The notes under the pieces are model-generated. The model was not told the DNA's origin, did not search any database, and was given only the letters and a program-made list of their open reading frames with translations. The position numbers and the translations under genes are program-made. A stretch of 64,000 nt of DNA from IMG/VR virus record IMGVR_UViG_3300031787_000029, positions 47,084 through 111,083 of that record. The stretch is one strand, 5' to 3'. Below, one piece after another: positions 41,001-49,836 of the stretch (its first letter is position 1; every line of letters begins with the position of its first letter). Source of the stretch: a virus.

Positions 41001-44000
41001 ATAAATTAACGGTAACTAAACACTCTTTAGATAAGAGTTATATAGTTTCAGTGCCAAATGATACTACATTTACTTTCAATCTAAGTCAAAAATTAACTAA
41101 GCTTGAAGAACAGGCATATATTTCTTCTAATGAAAATGTTACTTATACTACAAAATCTAAAACGGCTTTAGGTCCAATAAATTCTCTTAAAATTAATTTC
41201 CCAGGAAGAGGTTATAAAAAATTACCTTTTGTTGAAGGAATTGACACGCAATTTGGTGAAAATGCTATTATTAAACTCAAATCTTCCAAAATAGGTAGAG
41301 TCGAAGATTATGAGAGAATCAAAGATGGATTTGATTATCCAACAGATCCAACTTTAACTCCTTCTTTAAGTGTACCAACAGTTATTGGAATAAGAGATAT
41401 TTTAACTATAGATTCTGTTGGTATTTTAACTGGAGGTAGAGGATATAATACTGCTCCGACTTTATTTGTAAAGGATAACCCATCAATAAAATTAAAAGCT
41501 GATATAACTGGAGGTTCAGTAACAAAAGTCACTATAGTTAACAACTCAACTTCTTTGAGTTCACCACTACAAATTTCCTCAATTTATAATTCTAATGGAT
41601 ATGATATTGATAATGTTTCTGTTTCTGGAAATGATGTAACTTTAGAATTATTAGATACTAATTTTATTAATGTTGGTTTTGGGAATACACAAATTGATTT
41701 TCCTTTCGCAGTTGGAGATGAAATTTTTATTGAAGGTTGCCGACTGACTAATTCCACTTCATCCAAGGCAAACTTTAATTCTAAATCATATGGATATAGA
41801 TTCTTTAAAATTACTTCCACTAGCGTAGAAAATAAAACCATTACTTATAGTATGTCTGGTATTTCTACGGGAGATTTTGGTACTTATGATGATACCATTA
41901 CTTTGGGATATGTAGTTAATAAAAAATCTATGCCATCATTTGAGATGATCTTAAATGATAATGTTAACTATCTGTCTGGAGAAAGAGTAACTTCTAGAGT
42001 CTTCTCTGGAAATGTAATGGAGGGTGGATGGGATAATGAACTAAACCAGTTGAGAATAAATGATTCTGCTGGAAGTTTGATAGTTGGAGACAGAATATTT
42101 GGAGAAAATTCCAAAATAAATGGAGTAGTTGAATATTTTGATACTTTTAATCTAAACTCTACTTTAGGAGTTTCCAGAGATAAAGTTGGAGTGATAGACA
42201 ATGCTGTTGGAATATTAAATGATTTCCAACAAAGAATTTCAGATAATTTCTATTATCAAAAGTTTTCTTATGCTATTAAGAGCGAAATACCTTATGATTC
42301 TTGGAGAGAATCTGTAAGATCCTTGGTGCATCCATCCGGATTTAAAGAATTTTCAGACTTAGAAATCGTTACCGAGGCTACTCAACCCGAAGTTCAAATT
42401 GGTATATCAAAATCTACAGATCTAAGACCAACAGTTTTAGAATCAGCATCATCATTCCTAGTTAATGTTGATAATAAAATTTCTATTGGTGAAAGAAGTA
42501 ATTTTAATTTAGTTTATGAGGAAGATTTTCTTGATGATGGTTCTGTAGAGAAGGTATTCTTTAATGAAGGTATTGCTTTAAGAAATTATATTTTAAATAA
42601 AACAAATAAAGTTGTAACAATAGATGACATTAGTAGTCAATTTGATGGATCATCAATTCAAACTCTTGATGGAACTTATGCTGATGCTTCTGATCTATTA
42701 GATGGAAACAAAGCTTTTATTCAGCAAGAAGTAGTTGGATTTATCACTGCAACTTATCCTGGAATAGTTACCAGTGTTGGATGGAGTAAAACCAGTTTTA
42801 CTGAAGAAATAGGAAATGTTGTAGATGCTATATCTCATGACATTAAGTACAATTCTAACAATAAATCAGTAGGCCAGGGACTGGATTATTGGTCTGGTAT
42901 TGGAACAAGTTATATTTCTGGCATCACCACTGAAAGATTATCTGCTTATAATTACATAACAGATATATCAAAATACATTATTAATAATGTTGGAGTTAAA
43001 ACTTCATATCAACTTGGAACTCCATTTGCAATAACAACTTCATCTTATAATAATGTTACTGGAATTCAGACTATTAGATTAACTCCCGCAAATATAGTTA
43101 ATTTAAATGCCTCTGTTGGTGATTACGTTGTAGTTAAAAATCTAGTTTTTTCTTGCAACTCTGGTGGAGGAATAAGTACTGCAATATTCCCAAATCTTGG
43201 TGCAGGTTTGGATGGAAACGGCCCATTATCACCAAAAGGATTTGTATATGAAATTATTGGAATAGGTTTGAGTACGATAGAAATAAATCCAGGAATATCT
43301 ACTATTGATCACACATATGTTGGTGGCGGCACGGTAGAAAAAGCATTTATATCTACCAGTCAGTACTATAATTTTTCAATTTTAGCAGATTCGGATTGTA
43401 GTGTATCTTATAGTTCTAGTTGTTGTGCTAATGTTCAATCTTCAATTGTGAATTATGTTGGAATTATTACTACAATAATAGGATTAGGAACAGCCTCTAG
43501 TCCAGAAATAACCTATCCATCCATAACAAGAGGTGGAGTTATAGTAGGTTTAACCACATTTAAATTAACATCAAATGGAAATCCACTATTTAAGAGAGAG
43601 TTTAGTGGATCTGATTCAAATGTAATTAAGATTGACACTGATACTTTTATTTTCAATAATCACAATTTCCAAAGTGGTCAAGAACTGATTTATACCTATT
43701 CTGGAACTCCAATTGGAATAGCAACTACTTCATATACCACTGAAATTAAAGATATTTTAATGCAGGTTGGTAATTATAATGGAACATCAATTTATGAAAA
43801 TGGGTATGGTGCTGCTATTACAACATCAATAACTGGAATTTCTACGGTATTAGTTCCAGCAGGTCCAACAACGCAATTATTTAATGATGTAGTAGGAACC
43901 AGTACTTCTGGTGGAATTAATGCTGTGTTCGATGTAGTAGTTTCGTATTCTGCAACAACAGGACAACCATTATCAACATCAATTTCTCTGGTTTCAGGTG

Positions 44001-47000
44001 GAAAAGGATTTGCCGTTGGACAAACAGTATCTATAGCTGGTACTTATTTTAAAGGATCTAATCCAACAAATAATCTCTCATTTGTAGTAAGTTCAACTGG
44101 ACCAACAGTAATTCAAGCGGCAGCAAATCAAACCTATTCAAATGTTCCCTCTTTGGATGTAAATGGAGCTACATTTAGTGTTTCTAGAAACAATGATGGA
44201 GAAATAAGTTCAATACAAGTTACCAATGGCGGATCTGGATATGCATCTACCTCCGTAATTTCTATTGCAGGCACTTACATAGGTGGTTCTAATTCTAACG
44301 ATAATGTTTCATTTACACCTATTGTTCTTGGATCGAATAAACTTCCAAAATCTGTATTTGTCACTAAATTGGATGATAGTAAGTTTAAATTATCAGGATT
44401 ATCTACTGCAACTATACTCAATATAGTTGGTTTTGGTACTGGAATCCATTCATTTGAGTACAAAGAACCCAATACAAGTTCTATTATCACCATAGATGGA
44501 GTTATTCAGACTCCAATTAGAAGTAAATCATTATCCATAACTTTAGGTTCCCCTGTTTCTTCAGCTTCTACAACTTTAATACAAGTTTTAACTGGAATAT
44601 CTTCTCTTTATACTGGTGACATCATTAATATGAATTCCGAATATGTTGTTGTTAAGAATATCGGTGTCGCAGGAACTGATATTATTAAAGTAGAAAGGGG
44701 ATATTTGGGAACTTCTGCAGGAGTCCATACTGTTGGAGTAGCTTGTACCGTATTAACTGGTGATTATAATATTGTAGGAGATGTAATTTACTTCACTACA
44801 GCACCATATGGAAAAATTGGTCCAGTAGGATTAAAAACTGGATCTATATTTGGTGGAAGAGTTTTCTCTAGACAATTTGATCCTGGTGAACCTGAAGATA
44901 AGAATATTATTTTGGATGATATATCTTTATCATTTACTGGAATAGCCGCTACAGAGTTTACTGCAAAAACTAAAGGATCTACAACAACTGCTCTATTCAA
45001 TAATACTAATTCATCAACAAATATCAATAATAATCCTATAATTTTAATTAATAATGTTTTCCAACGTCCTAGAACGGATTATGATATAGACGGTACTTCC
45101 GAAAATGTAATTAAGTTTTTAACTGGAACTCCTAGTGCGGGTAAAATAGTTAAAGTCGGTGTGACTACTGGATATGGATATTATCCTTTATTGGGCGCGA
45201 GTGCAGTGGCTAATGTTTCTGCAGCTGGAACTATTTCTTCTTTAACTCTTACTGGAAGTGGATCTGGATATAGATTACCTCCAACTGTAGGCATTTATTC
45301 TACTGTTGGTTCTGGAGCAAGTATAACTGCATCAGTTAGTGCAGCCGGTACAATAACCGGGTTCACAATTGTTAACGCTGGATCTGGTTACACTACAACC
45401 TCCATCCCAGAAGTTGTAATAGGAATACCTACTGCCTATAGTAATTTGGGAGTAGCATATACTGGCGGTTCTTCTGGAGTAGGCCAGGGTGCAAAAATTT
45501 CAGTTACTGTTGGTCAAGGATCTAGTATTATTGATTATAAAATAGATAACCCTGGAATTGGATATAAAGTAGGTGATATATTAAAAGTACCAAATTTACT
45601 GATAAATTCTGGATTATCTACTGTTTTCCAAGAATTTAGACTAACTGTTAGAGAAGTTCAAACCGATAAGTTTTCTGGTTTTTATCCTGGACAGTTTATA
45701 TTATTCGATGATTTTTCTGATAGATTCAATGGATTCCGTAAAAAGTTTACACTATCCGTTACTAATAACAATGTTAGAGAAATTCTGAGTTTAAAAACTC
45801 TCGCTGGAACTGATTTAAACTTAGAAAATAATCTTTTCATCTATATTAATGATATTTTACAAATTCCTGGAGTTTCTTATACGTTCTCTGGATCTAGAGT
45901 TTTATTTACTGAAGCTCCAAAACAAAATTCCACCTGCACAGTTTTATATTACAGAGGATCTTCTATAGATGTAGAGGAGGTAACTCCACCACCTACCCTT
46001 AAAGAAGGTGACACTATTATTATTAAAGAAAATGAGTTTGATCTTTTTGATACTGATCAATTGGAAAGAATTGTCAAAAAAATATCTGCTTCAGATCAAA
46101 TAGACACTTTTACTTATAATAGTGTTGGAATAATTACTGATCCAAATAAAAATAGACCTCTAACTTGGATTAAACAGGAATATGATAGAATCATTAGCGG
46201 ACAACTTTATTCTAAGTCAAGATTAAGTTTAAAGAGTAGTATTAGACCTGTTGCTAAACTAATTAAGTCTGTAACTGAAACCGATTCTGTAATTTACGTT
46301 GATAATGCGTTCCCAATTTTTAGTGATGTTGACTTATTAAGTGAAGATAAGAGAAATGTTGTTATAAGTGAAGTTAAAAATATATCAGCAGCAATCTGTA
46401 CATCTATAGTTTCAAGTTCTTCAACAATTTCTTCTATTAGTGTTGTTGATGGTGGAGTTGGTTATGCCTATACTCAAAACCCTGTCATCAGTATTTCTAA
46501 GTCATTGATTTCTAGAAAAGATCCAATTAAAGACTGGAAACCTTCTACAGGAATTACCACAGGATATGAATTAAACTCATTAATTTATGGAAATACTTTG
46601 GTTGCTGTTGGATCCTCTTCTCTATATGCCACAAGTATTGATGCTGAAAGTTGGTCTACAGGATCTATCGGATTTGGTGGAACAATAAACTTTACTTCCG
46701 TATCTTGTGGTGGAACAAATGTTTATATGGCTGTTGGTGAATATGGTATAGTTTCTAAATCACTTGGATATGGAAGTACAGTTGGTCCATGGACTTTAAT
46801 AAACCTTCTGGAGGAAAGTGTAGTTCCTGGTTTAGGACTTATAACTAGATTCCCAACAACTTACACGGGAACTCTAAATGACATAGTTTATTCTCCAAAT
46901 TTAGATTCATGGACTGCTGTTGGAGCTGCAGGATCAATATTTGGTGGAGTTGGTATAGGATCTACAATGTTAATTAGTAGATTCTCAGGAACACTTCAAA

Positions 47001-48199
47001 ATATTAATAGTATAACTTATTCTCCAAGTGGACTTGTTGCAGTAGGTGACAATGGCGTAATATTATCTTCCGCTAATAATGTAATTTGGGATTCAAATAG
47101 TAGTCCAACATCCTTTAATTTAAATAAAGTCATTTATGTAAATGGTAATTATGTAGTCGTAGGAGACTTTGGAGTAGTATTAAAGGGTATGAATCCTAGT
47201 TCTCTGCAATTAATGCCTGTTAATATTTCTGAAAATCTAGTAGATGTTTATTATAATGATTTTTACGTTGCTATCACTTCTAATGGCGACTTGTATTACT
47301 CTTTTGATCTATCTACATGGATTTATAGAGATACCAATCAACCTAATAATTTAAAGGACATTTTACAGGTTCCAACATTAGGTTTAGAGGGAAGATATAT
47401 TTCTGTAGGATCTGCAGGAACCGCAATTTATAGTGATCCTATTTTCAATAGAGCCACTGCTATTGGTTATGTTTCTTCAGGAATATTAACTTCCGTCGAA
47501 GTTACAAATGGTGGATTTGGTTATCAACAAGATAATGAGCCTCCAGTTTTAGTTGAACCAGACATTGTTAAGATAGAAACTATTAAATCATTTAAAGTTA
47601 TCGGTGATTTCGGAACTATTATCGGAATTAATACTTTTGTTGCAGGTACTCCAGGAATAGGAACAACTTCTCCAAAAATAGAATTTATACTGAAGTCTGA
47701 GACTTATGATAATAGTACATTAGGTATTGGGTATTCATCTCTTAATAATTTTGGAGTCGATTCCAGTCAACTTTCTAAGGGAGATTATTTCATTATTACT
47801 GATAGTAATGTAACTGTTGGACATGCATTAACGGGCATTACTACAAGTTTGGGTGGTATGTCTAACTATCCAAACTCCAGAGTTGGTACTGCATATACCT
47901 ACTTGGATGGAGTTTACAGGGTAGAGTCCGTAACTACCGCTAGTGTTGGAATTGTAACTGTAAGTTGCAATTTTGCTCCATTAGAATCTCCTGCAGGAAA
48001 TTACATAGAAGTTTATAAGAGAGGTGAAGATGTAAGTGGTGTTAATACAAATGGATTCTACGGAAGATATAGTTGGAGTAAAATATATGATTATCAAAAT
48101 AGGGCATTAGGAACTCCAGAAGCTTTTGATATTAATACAAATAATGGTTTGACCGGACTTTCCACAGCACCACAAGTTACTAGAACGATATCAGTCTAA
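35081..48199 (+). CDS. Giant baseplate wedge protein (gp7 position)
   Basis: 4372 residues in one uninterrupted frame, starting one base after gp6. The N-terminal 240 residues (IPEFLNEESPLFKVFLKSYY) resemble cyanophage proteins at the gp7 position; T4 gp7 is about 1030 residues. Beyond this are many beta modules with recurrent GxGY (GIGYQTKPK, GVGYASSNT, GSGYASTSV, GSGYRLPPT). A YHYH-type domain spans about 1205-1340 (GFSYDGYPIYGPYGYD). Residues about 3830-4115 look like a beta-propeller (LVAVG, MAVGE, VAVGDNGV repeats). Likely a wedge-anchored, extended peripheral structure. Confidence 0.75.
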   Translation: MTDIKRVRINDIVESQIPEFLNEESPLFKVFLKSYYNSLDHKSGAIDLVDNIKFYKSVEAFNNNDLVQSTTLNGYIYASDSTINVDSTDSWPEKYGLLKIDDEIITYTEKTATSFIGCIRGFSGIDQIKSTQNSEFLQFQKTEAEEHEDNSIVYNLSNLFLVEFFEKFKYEFVPGFESRSFSEGISSENILTRIKDFYRSKGTNSSYEILFKILYGKDIQIIKPQDYTLVPSSNSYFVTKNILVEKISGGDPTETKGNFLYQNLPGIGTVSASIYNVEYRPIGNKLFYEISLDSTSFSGVFQVSGKTKVLEYTPAGSNSILVDSTIGFSKSGKLLVKPKDSNYIEITYSDKSSNQFLGVSGVTKPLDFSLDIVEEKFAYSYIGVGNTSKVDFRVINVIDSIDFSETSNLKVGDKIRLSGFGKDMSSSYQFSSWIYNVPTNHNIKNVSQVDSDKYRIILYDEVSFYKEQTIKLEDILGNISDATILDVEYPAGDTIKKYTNRILVQVTGSTFNVLDSKILKTLIIKSSHFSNDYSYINIIPSGVQNTYIDFKEQNFYVTSTGLPNYTIEASDTKKTISVVGASSTSLIYCPRHNIQTGESVYYDPGTNSTSGLSTGFYFVTRVDLDNIKLSFSKNDIFSKKYITLNPLTGNLDFIYKSGYQNKIIKNQKIFKKFDLTGRKKIFDDKNKRSTNNKQIGLLSNGVEILSPTLFDENIYYGKLSSIEVTNSGKDYDVVNVPQIIIQDEQGSNAKAHLNLSGEVKSIKVINPGIGYQTKPKITITGGNGSGCVLESNLVKSRITVGFRPSISVDVGSNSITFINNHNLVDGEEIIYNSNGNANIIGLVDKSHYFVGVSSEKIIKLYNTFTDAVDKTNEINITGISSGSHSLETLKNKNTITRVYVKDPGKGYSNRAVRIPSQFTTGETVGINTFDSYIFATKHGFNDGELVTYNHTGTPISGLSTSINYYVKVLDANRFKLSVAGIGTTLSKEDFSNKKYVKFSSVGLGTHIIAYPPITINVETISEIGESSIVTPILQPVVLGSISDVYLEDGGIGYGCTDILNFHRRPLVTVQTVTSECVLKPIILGGSIIDVKIINSGNGYRADSDIVISGDGSFAEIDPIVTNGRVTGVNVLRGGVGYASSNTVLTVVNRGKDAKFLANVNEWKINQVIKLSGQISNEDDGVLFPSKNEDLGLQFINFYAPKKLRYQLDDNFTETNKESPNNKVHSPILGFSYDGYPIYGPYGYDPLVGGTIRLLKTSYELQPDLTPGIRPPGFIAGYFIDDYIFTGSGDLDQYNGRWCKTPQYPNGTYAYFSSITVDPTGKSSPTYPYIIGKYFRGTPIEDNFLQKINQDTDLSSYRITRNIGPYYINSNNSGYDLIDKISDTYKQEFRVKEVQDSGIESAVIFSPGDNYRINDRLLINNKNTSGTGANIVVDSLKGKEIESFMIEDVKIENVTFLFKNDVVVVQTTEPHELSNGEVITITGVSTITASELEGNWKVSVENKTVQLSENITVAASGVTTFIGVKDINGFNVNDVIGIGTEILRIVDISAPRSGFYVNRLANPGIHTAGIDNVRLLPTSFEFVPKSPVTQATFENSVTFFNPKETVGTGTDKTIRYIVGIGTSTVEARVIPSRSIYIPNHRFYTGEPLLYGPGLGGTSLYFNNVGSGVSIPLLDGQIVYAVNLGKDHIGLSTLGFTTTSGIGTNLNSVEFVNFDYSFSIIGSAHSLTTLYPEIKGSISKHNGIVTTTSSHGLSNNDIVNLSINNRELDEVKILYNPEIRKLTTAKIPFANTDVSIADNTIGIGSAILKTGDKVVYHTEGSTVGGLQNNSTYYILRLNLNRIQLCEYESDIKNSNVIDLTSTGHVSHGFYLINPPLNFVEGSIIKFDLSDPSLLEMDLQFYEDPDFQNTVEVIGNDIDNFVISRTLESPGTFGSYVTLDSSNKQYPKLLYYNLIAKNPLDLRKKEITSDREVKGNNKLTVTKHSLDKSYIVSVPNDTTFTFNLSQKLTKLEEQAYISSNENVTYTTKSKTALGPINSLKINFPGRGYKKLPFVEGIDTQFGENAIIKLKSSKIGRVEDYERIKDGFDYPTDPTLTPSLSVPTVIGIRDILTIDSVGILTGGRGYNTAPTLFVKDNPSIKLKADITGGSVTKVTIVNNSTSLSSPLQISSIYNSNGYDIDNVSVSGNDVTLELLDTNFINVGFGNTQIDFPFAVGDEIFIEGCRLTNSTSSKANFNSKSYGYRFFKITSTSVENKTITYSMSGISTGDFGTYDDTITLGYVVNKKSMPSFEMILNDNVNYLSGERVTSRVFSGNVMEGGWDNELNQLRINDSAGSLIVGDRIFGENSKINGVVEYFDTFNLNSTLGVSRDKVGVIDNAVGILNDFQQRISDNFYYQKFSYAIKSEIPYDSWRESVRSLVHPSGFKEFSDLEIVTEATQPEVQIGISKSTDLRPTVLESASSFLVNVDNKISIGERSNFNLVYEEDFLDDGSVEKVFFNEGIALRNYILNKTNKVVTIDDISSQFDGSSIQTLDGTYADASDLLDGNKAFIQQEVVGFITATYPGIVTSVGWSKTSFTEEIGNVVDAISHDIKYNSNNKSVGQGLDYWSGIGTSYISGITTERLSAYNYITDISKYIINNVGVKTSYQLGTPFAITTSSYNNVTGIQTIRLTPANIVNLNASVGDYVVVKNLVFSCNSGGGISTAIFPNLGAGLDGNGPLSPKGFVYEIIGIGLSTIEINPGISTIDHTYVGGGTVEKAFISTSQYYNFSILADSDCSVSYSSSCCANVQSSIVNYVGIITTIIGLGTASSPEITYPSITRGGVIVGLTTFKLTSNGNPLFKREFSGSDSNVIKIDTDTFIFNNHNFQSGQELIYTYSGTPIGIATTSYTTEIKDILMQVGNYNGTSIYENGYGAAITTSITGISTVLVPAGPTTQLFNDVVGTSTSGGINAVFDVVVSYSATTGQPLSTSISLVSGGKGFAVGQTVSIAGTYFKGSNPTNNLSFVVSSTGPTVIQAAANQTYSNVPSLDVNGATFSVSRNNDGEISSIQVTNGGSGYASTSVISIAGTYIGGSNSNDNVSFTPIVLGSNKLPKSVFVTKLDDSKFKLSGLSTATILNIVGFGTGIHSFEYKEPNTSSIITIDGVIQTPIRSKSLSITLGSPVSSASTTLIQVLTGISSLYTGDIINMNSEYVVVKNIGVAGTDIIKVERGYLGTSAGVHTVGVACTVLTGDYNIVGDVIYFTTAPYGKIGPVGLKTGSIFGGRVFSRQFDPGEPEDKNIILDDISLSFTGIAATEFTAKTKGSTTTALFNNTNSSTNINNNPIILINNVFQRPRTDYDIDGTSENVIKFLTGTPSAGKIVKVGVTTGYGYYPLLGASAVANVSAAGTISSLTLTGSGSGYRLPPTVGIYSTVGSGASITASVSAAGTITGFTIVNAGSGYTTTSIPEVVIGIPTAYSNLGVAYTGGSSGVGQGAKISVTVGQGSSIIDYKIDNPGIGYKVGDILKVPNLLINSGLSTVFQEFRLTVREVQTDKFSGFYPGQFILFDDFSDRFNGFRKKFTLSVTNNNVREILSLKTLAGTDLNLENNLFIYINDILQIPGVSYTFSGSRVLFTEAPKQNSTCTVLYYRGSSIDVEEVTPPPTLKEGDTIIIKENEFDLFDTDQLERIVKKISASDQIDTFTYNSVGIITDPNKNRPLTWIKQEYDRIISGQLYSKSRLSLKSSIRPVAKLIKSVTETDSVIYVDNAFPIFSDVDLLSEDKRNVVISEVKNISAAICTSIVSSSSTISSISVVDGGVGYAYTQNPVISISKSLISRKDPIKDWKPSTGITTGYELNSLIYGNTLVAVGSSSLYATSIDAESWSTGSIGFGGTINFTSVSCGGTNVYMAVGEYGIVSKSLGYGSTVGPWTLINLLEESVVPGLGLITRFPTTYTGTLNDIVYSPNLDSWTAVGAAGSIFGGVGIGSTMLISRFSGTLQNINSITYSPSGLVAVGDNGVILSSANNVIWDSNSSPTSFNLNKVIYVNGNYVVVGDFGVVLKGMNPSSLQLMPVNISENLVDVYYNDFYVAITSNGDLYYSFDLSTWIYRDTNQPNNLKDILQVPTLGLEGRYISVGSAGTAIYSDPIFNRATAIGYVSSGILTSVEVTNGGFGYQQDNEPPVLVEPDIVKIETIKSFKVIGDFGTIIGINTFVAGTPGIGTTSPKIEFILKSETYDNSTLGIGYSSLNNFGVDSSQLSKGDYFIITDSNVTVGHALTGITTSLGGMSNYPNSRVGTAYTYLDGVYRVESVTTASVGIVTVSCNFAPLESPAGNYIEVYKRGEDVSGVNTNGFYGRYSWSKIYDYQNRALGTPEAFDINTNNGLTGLSTAPQVTRTISV

Positions 48200-48202
48200 T
48201 TT

Positions 48203-48220
48203 ACAAATAAATAAATAAAA
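48203..48220 (+). promoter_or_regulatory. Late-type promoter element
   Basis: ACAAATAAATAAATAAAA contains overlapping TAAATA units, 15 bases upstream of ATG 48235 (gp8). Confidence 0.5.
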
Positions 48221-48234
48221 ACCAGTTATTTAAA

Positions 48235-49830
48235 ATGCCTGCTATTATATCAGATCAATTTAGAATATTGAATGCTGAAAATTTTGTAAAGAATCTTACT
48301 GGTGCAGCTAGTACTACTGATAAGTATTATACATTTATCGGTATGCCTAATGCACTCAATCCTCTTGCAGGAGGTAGTCCAACTTGGAATACCAATGTTC
48401 CATCTCCTTTGGATGGATTTAAAGAAGAGGCTCAAATAAAAGAATCTATTATAGCAATGAAACAAATTACATCTCAGGATGTAAGAAGATTGGTTAGAAA
48501 AATAGAATGGGTTGCAGGAAATAGTTATGAAATGTATAGACATGATTATAATGTTTATAATTTAACTCCTGTAACTAATTCATCTTCTCTTTACCAATCA
48601 AATTATTATGTCGTAAATGAAGATCTGAGAGTTTATATCTGTTTACAGAATGGAACTGATCCTGAGAACCCTAAAGGAAGACCTTCTTACGATCAACCAT
48701 CCTTTATTGACTTAGAACCAAGAGCTGCAGGAACTTCTGGAGATGGATATATTTGGAAATATCTTTATACAATTAAACCATCCGAAATAGTTAAATTTGA
48801 TTCTGTTGAATATATTCCAGTTCCAGAAGAATGGGGTCAGTCTGGAGAAAGCATAGCGACAAAAAATAATGCTATTGACGGAAAAATTGAAGTAATATTA
48901 ATCAATAATAGAGGTTCTAATTATCAACCAATTTCCACATCTTTCTCTAATGTCCCTATTTTAGGAGATGGTAGTGGAGGAAAAGCTACGATAACTATAG
49001 ACTCTTTTGGTAAAGTTTCTGAAGTTTTTGTTACTGATGGTGGAAAAGATTATACTTATGGTACTATTCAATTTTATCCAGGAGCTCCTGGTTCTCAAGT
49101 TGGAGGACCAATTAATAATTTAAGTAATACCGGTATAGGTACGACATCTGTAGCTTCATTTAATGTTATTATTCCACCAAAAGGTGGTCATGGATATGAT
49201 GTTTATCGTGAACTTGGTGCTTATCGAGTTTTATTGTATTCTAGATTTGAAACTTTAGAAACAAATCCAGACGTAATTCTTGGTAATGATTTTGCTAGAG
49301 TTGGAATATTAAAAAATCCAACTATTCCAAATAGTAATGTGGAAGTTCTTAATACTTCAATGGTTAGTGGTTTACAATCATTAAAATTATCTGGAGTTAC
49401 TACAAATACGACCTATGCTGTCGATTCTATAATTAAACAAACAGTAGGTCTTGGATCTACTGCTATTGGTTTTGTTGCTTCTTGGGACAATGTAACTGGT
49501 GTTTTAAAATATTATCAACCAACTGGATTGGCATCCAGTGAAACTGGATTTAAGATTTTGAAATTTACTTCAAATCCTGACGCTGGATATGGTACAACAA
49601 TTAATTGTTCTTCTATTGTAGGTCCTGCTTTATCTATAGATACAAATTTCAACGGTATTACTACTACAATAAATAATAAAATATACCAATTAGGGATAGA
49701 TTTTGTTTCTGGTATAGGTTCTGCCGAATTCAATAAAAAGTCTGGTGAAGTTATCTACATAGATAATAGGCAACCAATTCCTAGATCTGCTAGCCAAAAA
49801 GAAGATATCAAAGTTGTACTGGAGTTCTAA
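48235..49830 (+). CDS. 8: Baseplate wedge subunit gp8
   Basis: 531 residues versus about 330 in T4. FRILNAENFVKNLTG, YYTFIGMP, RHDYNVYN and WKYLYTIKPSEIVKFDS match gp8-like baseplate proteins of cyanophages. A GxxY-type beta insertion (YQPISTSFSNVPILGDGSGG) resembles modules in the giant upstream protein, suggesting domain sharing. Own late-type promoter. Confidence 0.85.
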   Translation: MPAIISDQFRILNAENFVKNLTGAASTTDKYYTFIGMPNALNPLAGGSPTWNTNVPSPLDGFKEEAQIKESIIAMKQITSQDVRRLVRKIEWVAGNSYEMYRHDYNVYNLTPVTNSSSLYQSNYYVVNEDLRVYICLQNGTDPENPKGRPSYDQPSFIDLEPRAAGTSGDGYIWKYLYTIKPSEIVKFDSVEYIPVPEEWGQSGESIATKNNAIDGKIEVILINNRGSNYQPISTSFSNVPILGDGSGGKATITIDSFGKVSEVFVTDGGKDYTYGTIQFYPGAPGSQVGGPINNLSNTGIGTTSVASFNVIIPPKGGHGYDVYRELGAYRVLLYSRFETLETNPDVILGNDFARVGILKNPTIPNSNVEVLNTSMVSGLQSLKLSGVTTNTTYAVDSIIKQTVGLGSTAIGFVASWDNVTGVLKYYQPTGLASSETGFKILKFTSNPDAGYGTTINCSSIVGPALSIDTNFNGITTTINNKIYQLGIDFVSGIGSAEFNKKSGEVIYIDNRQPIPRSASQKEDIKVVLEF

Positions 49831-49836
49831 GTTAAC

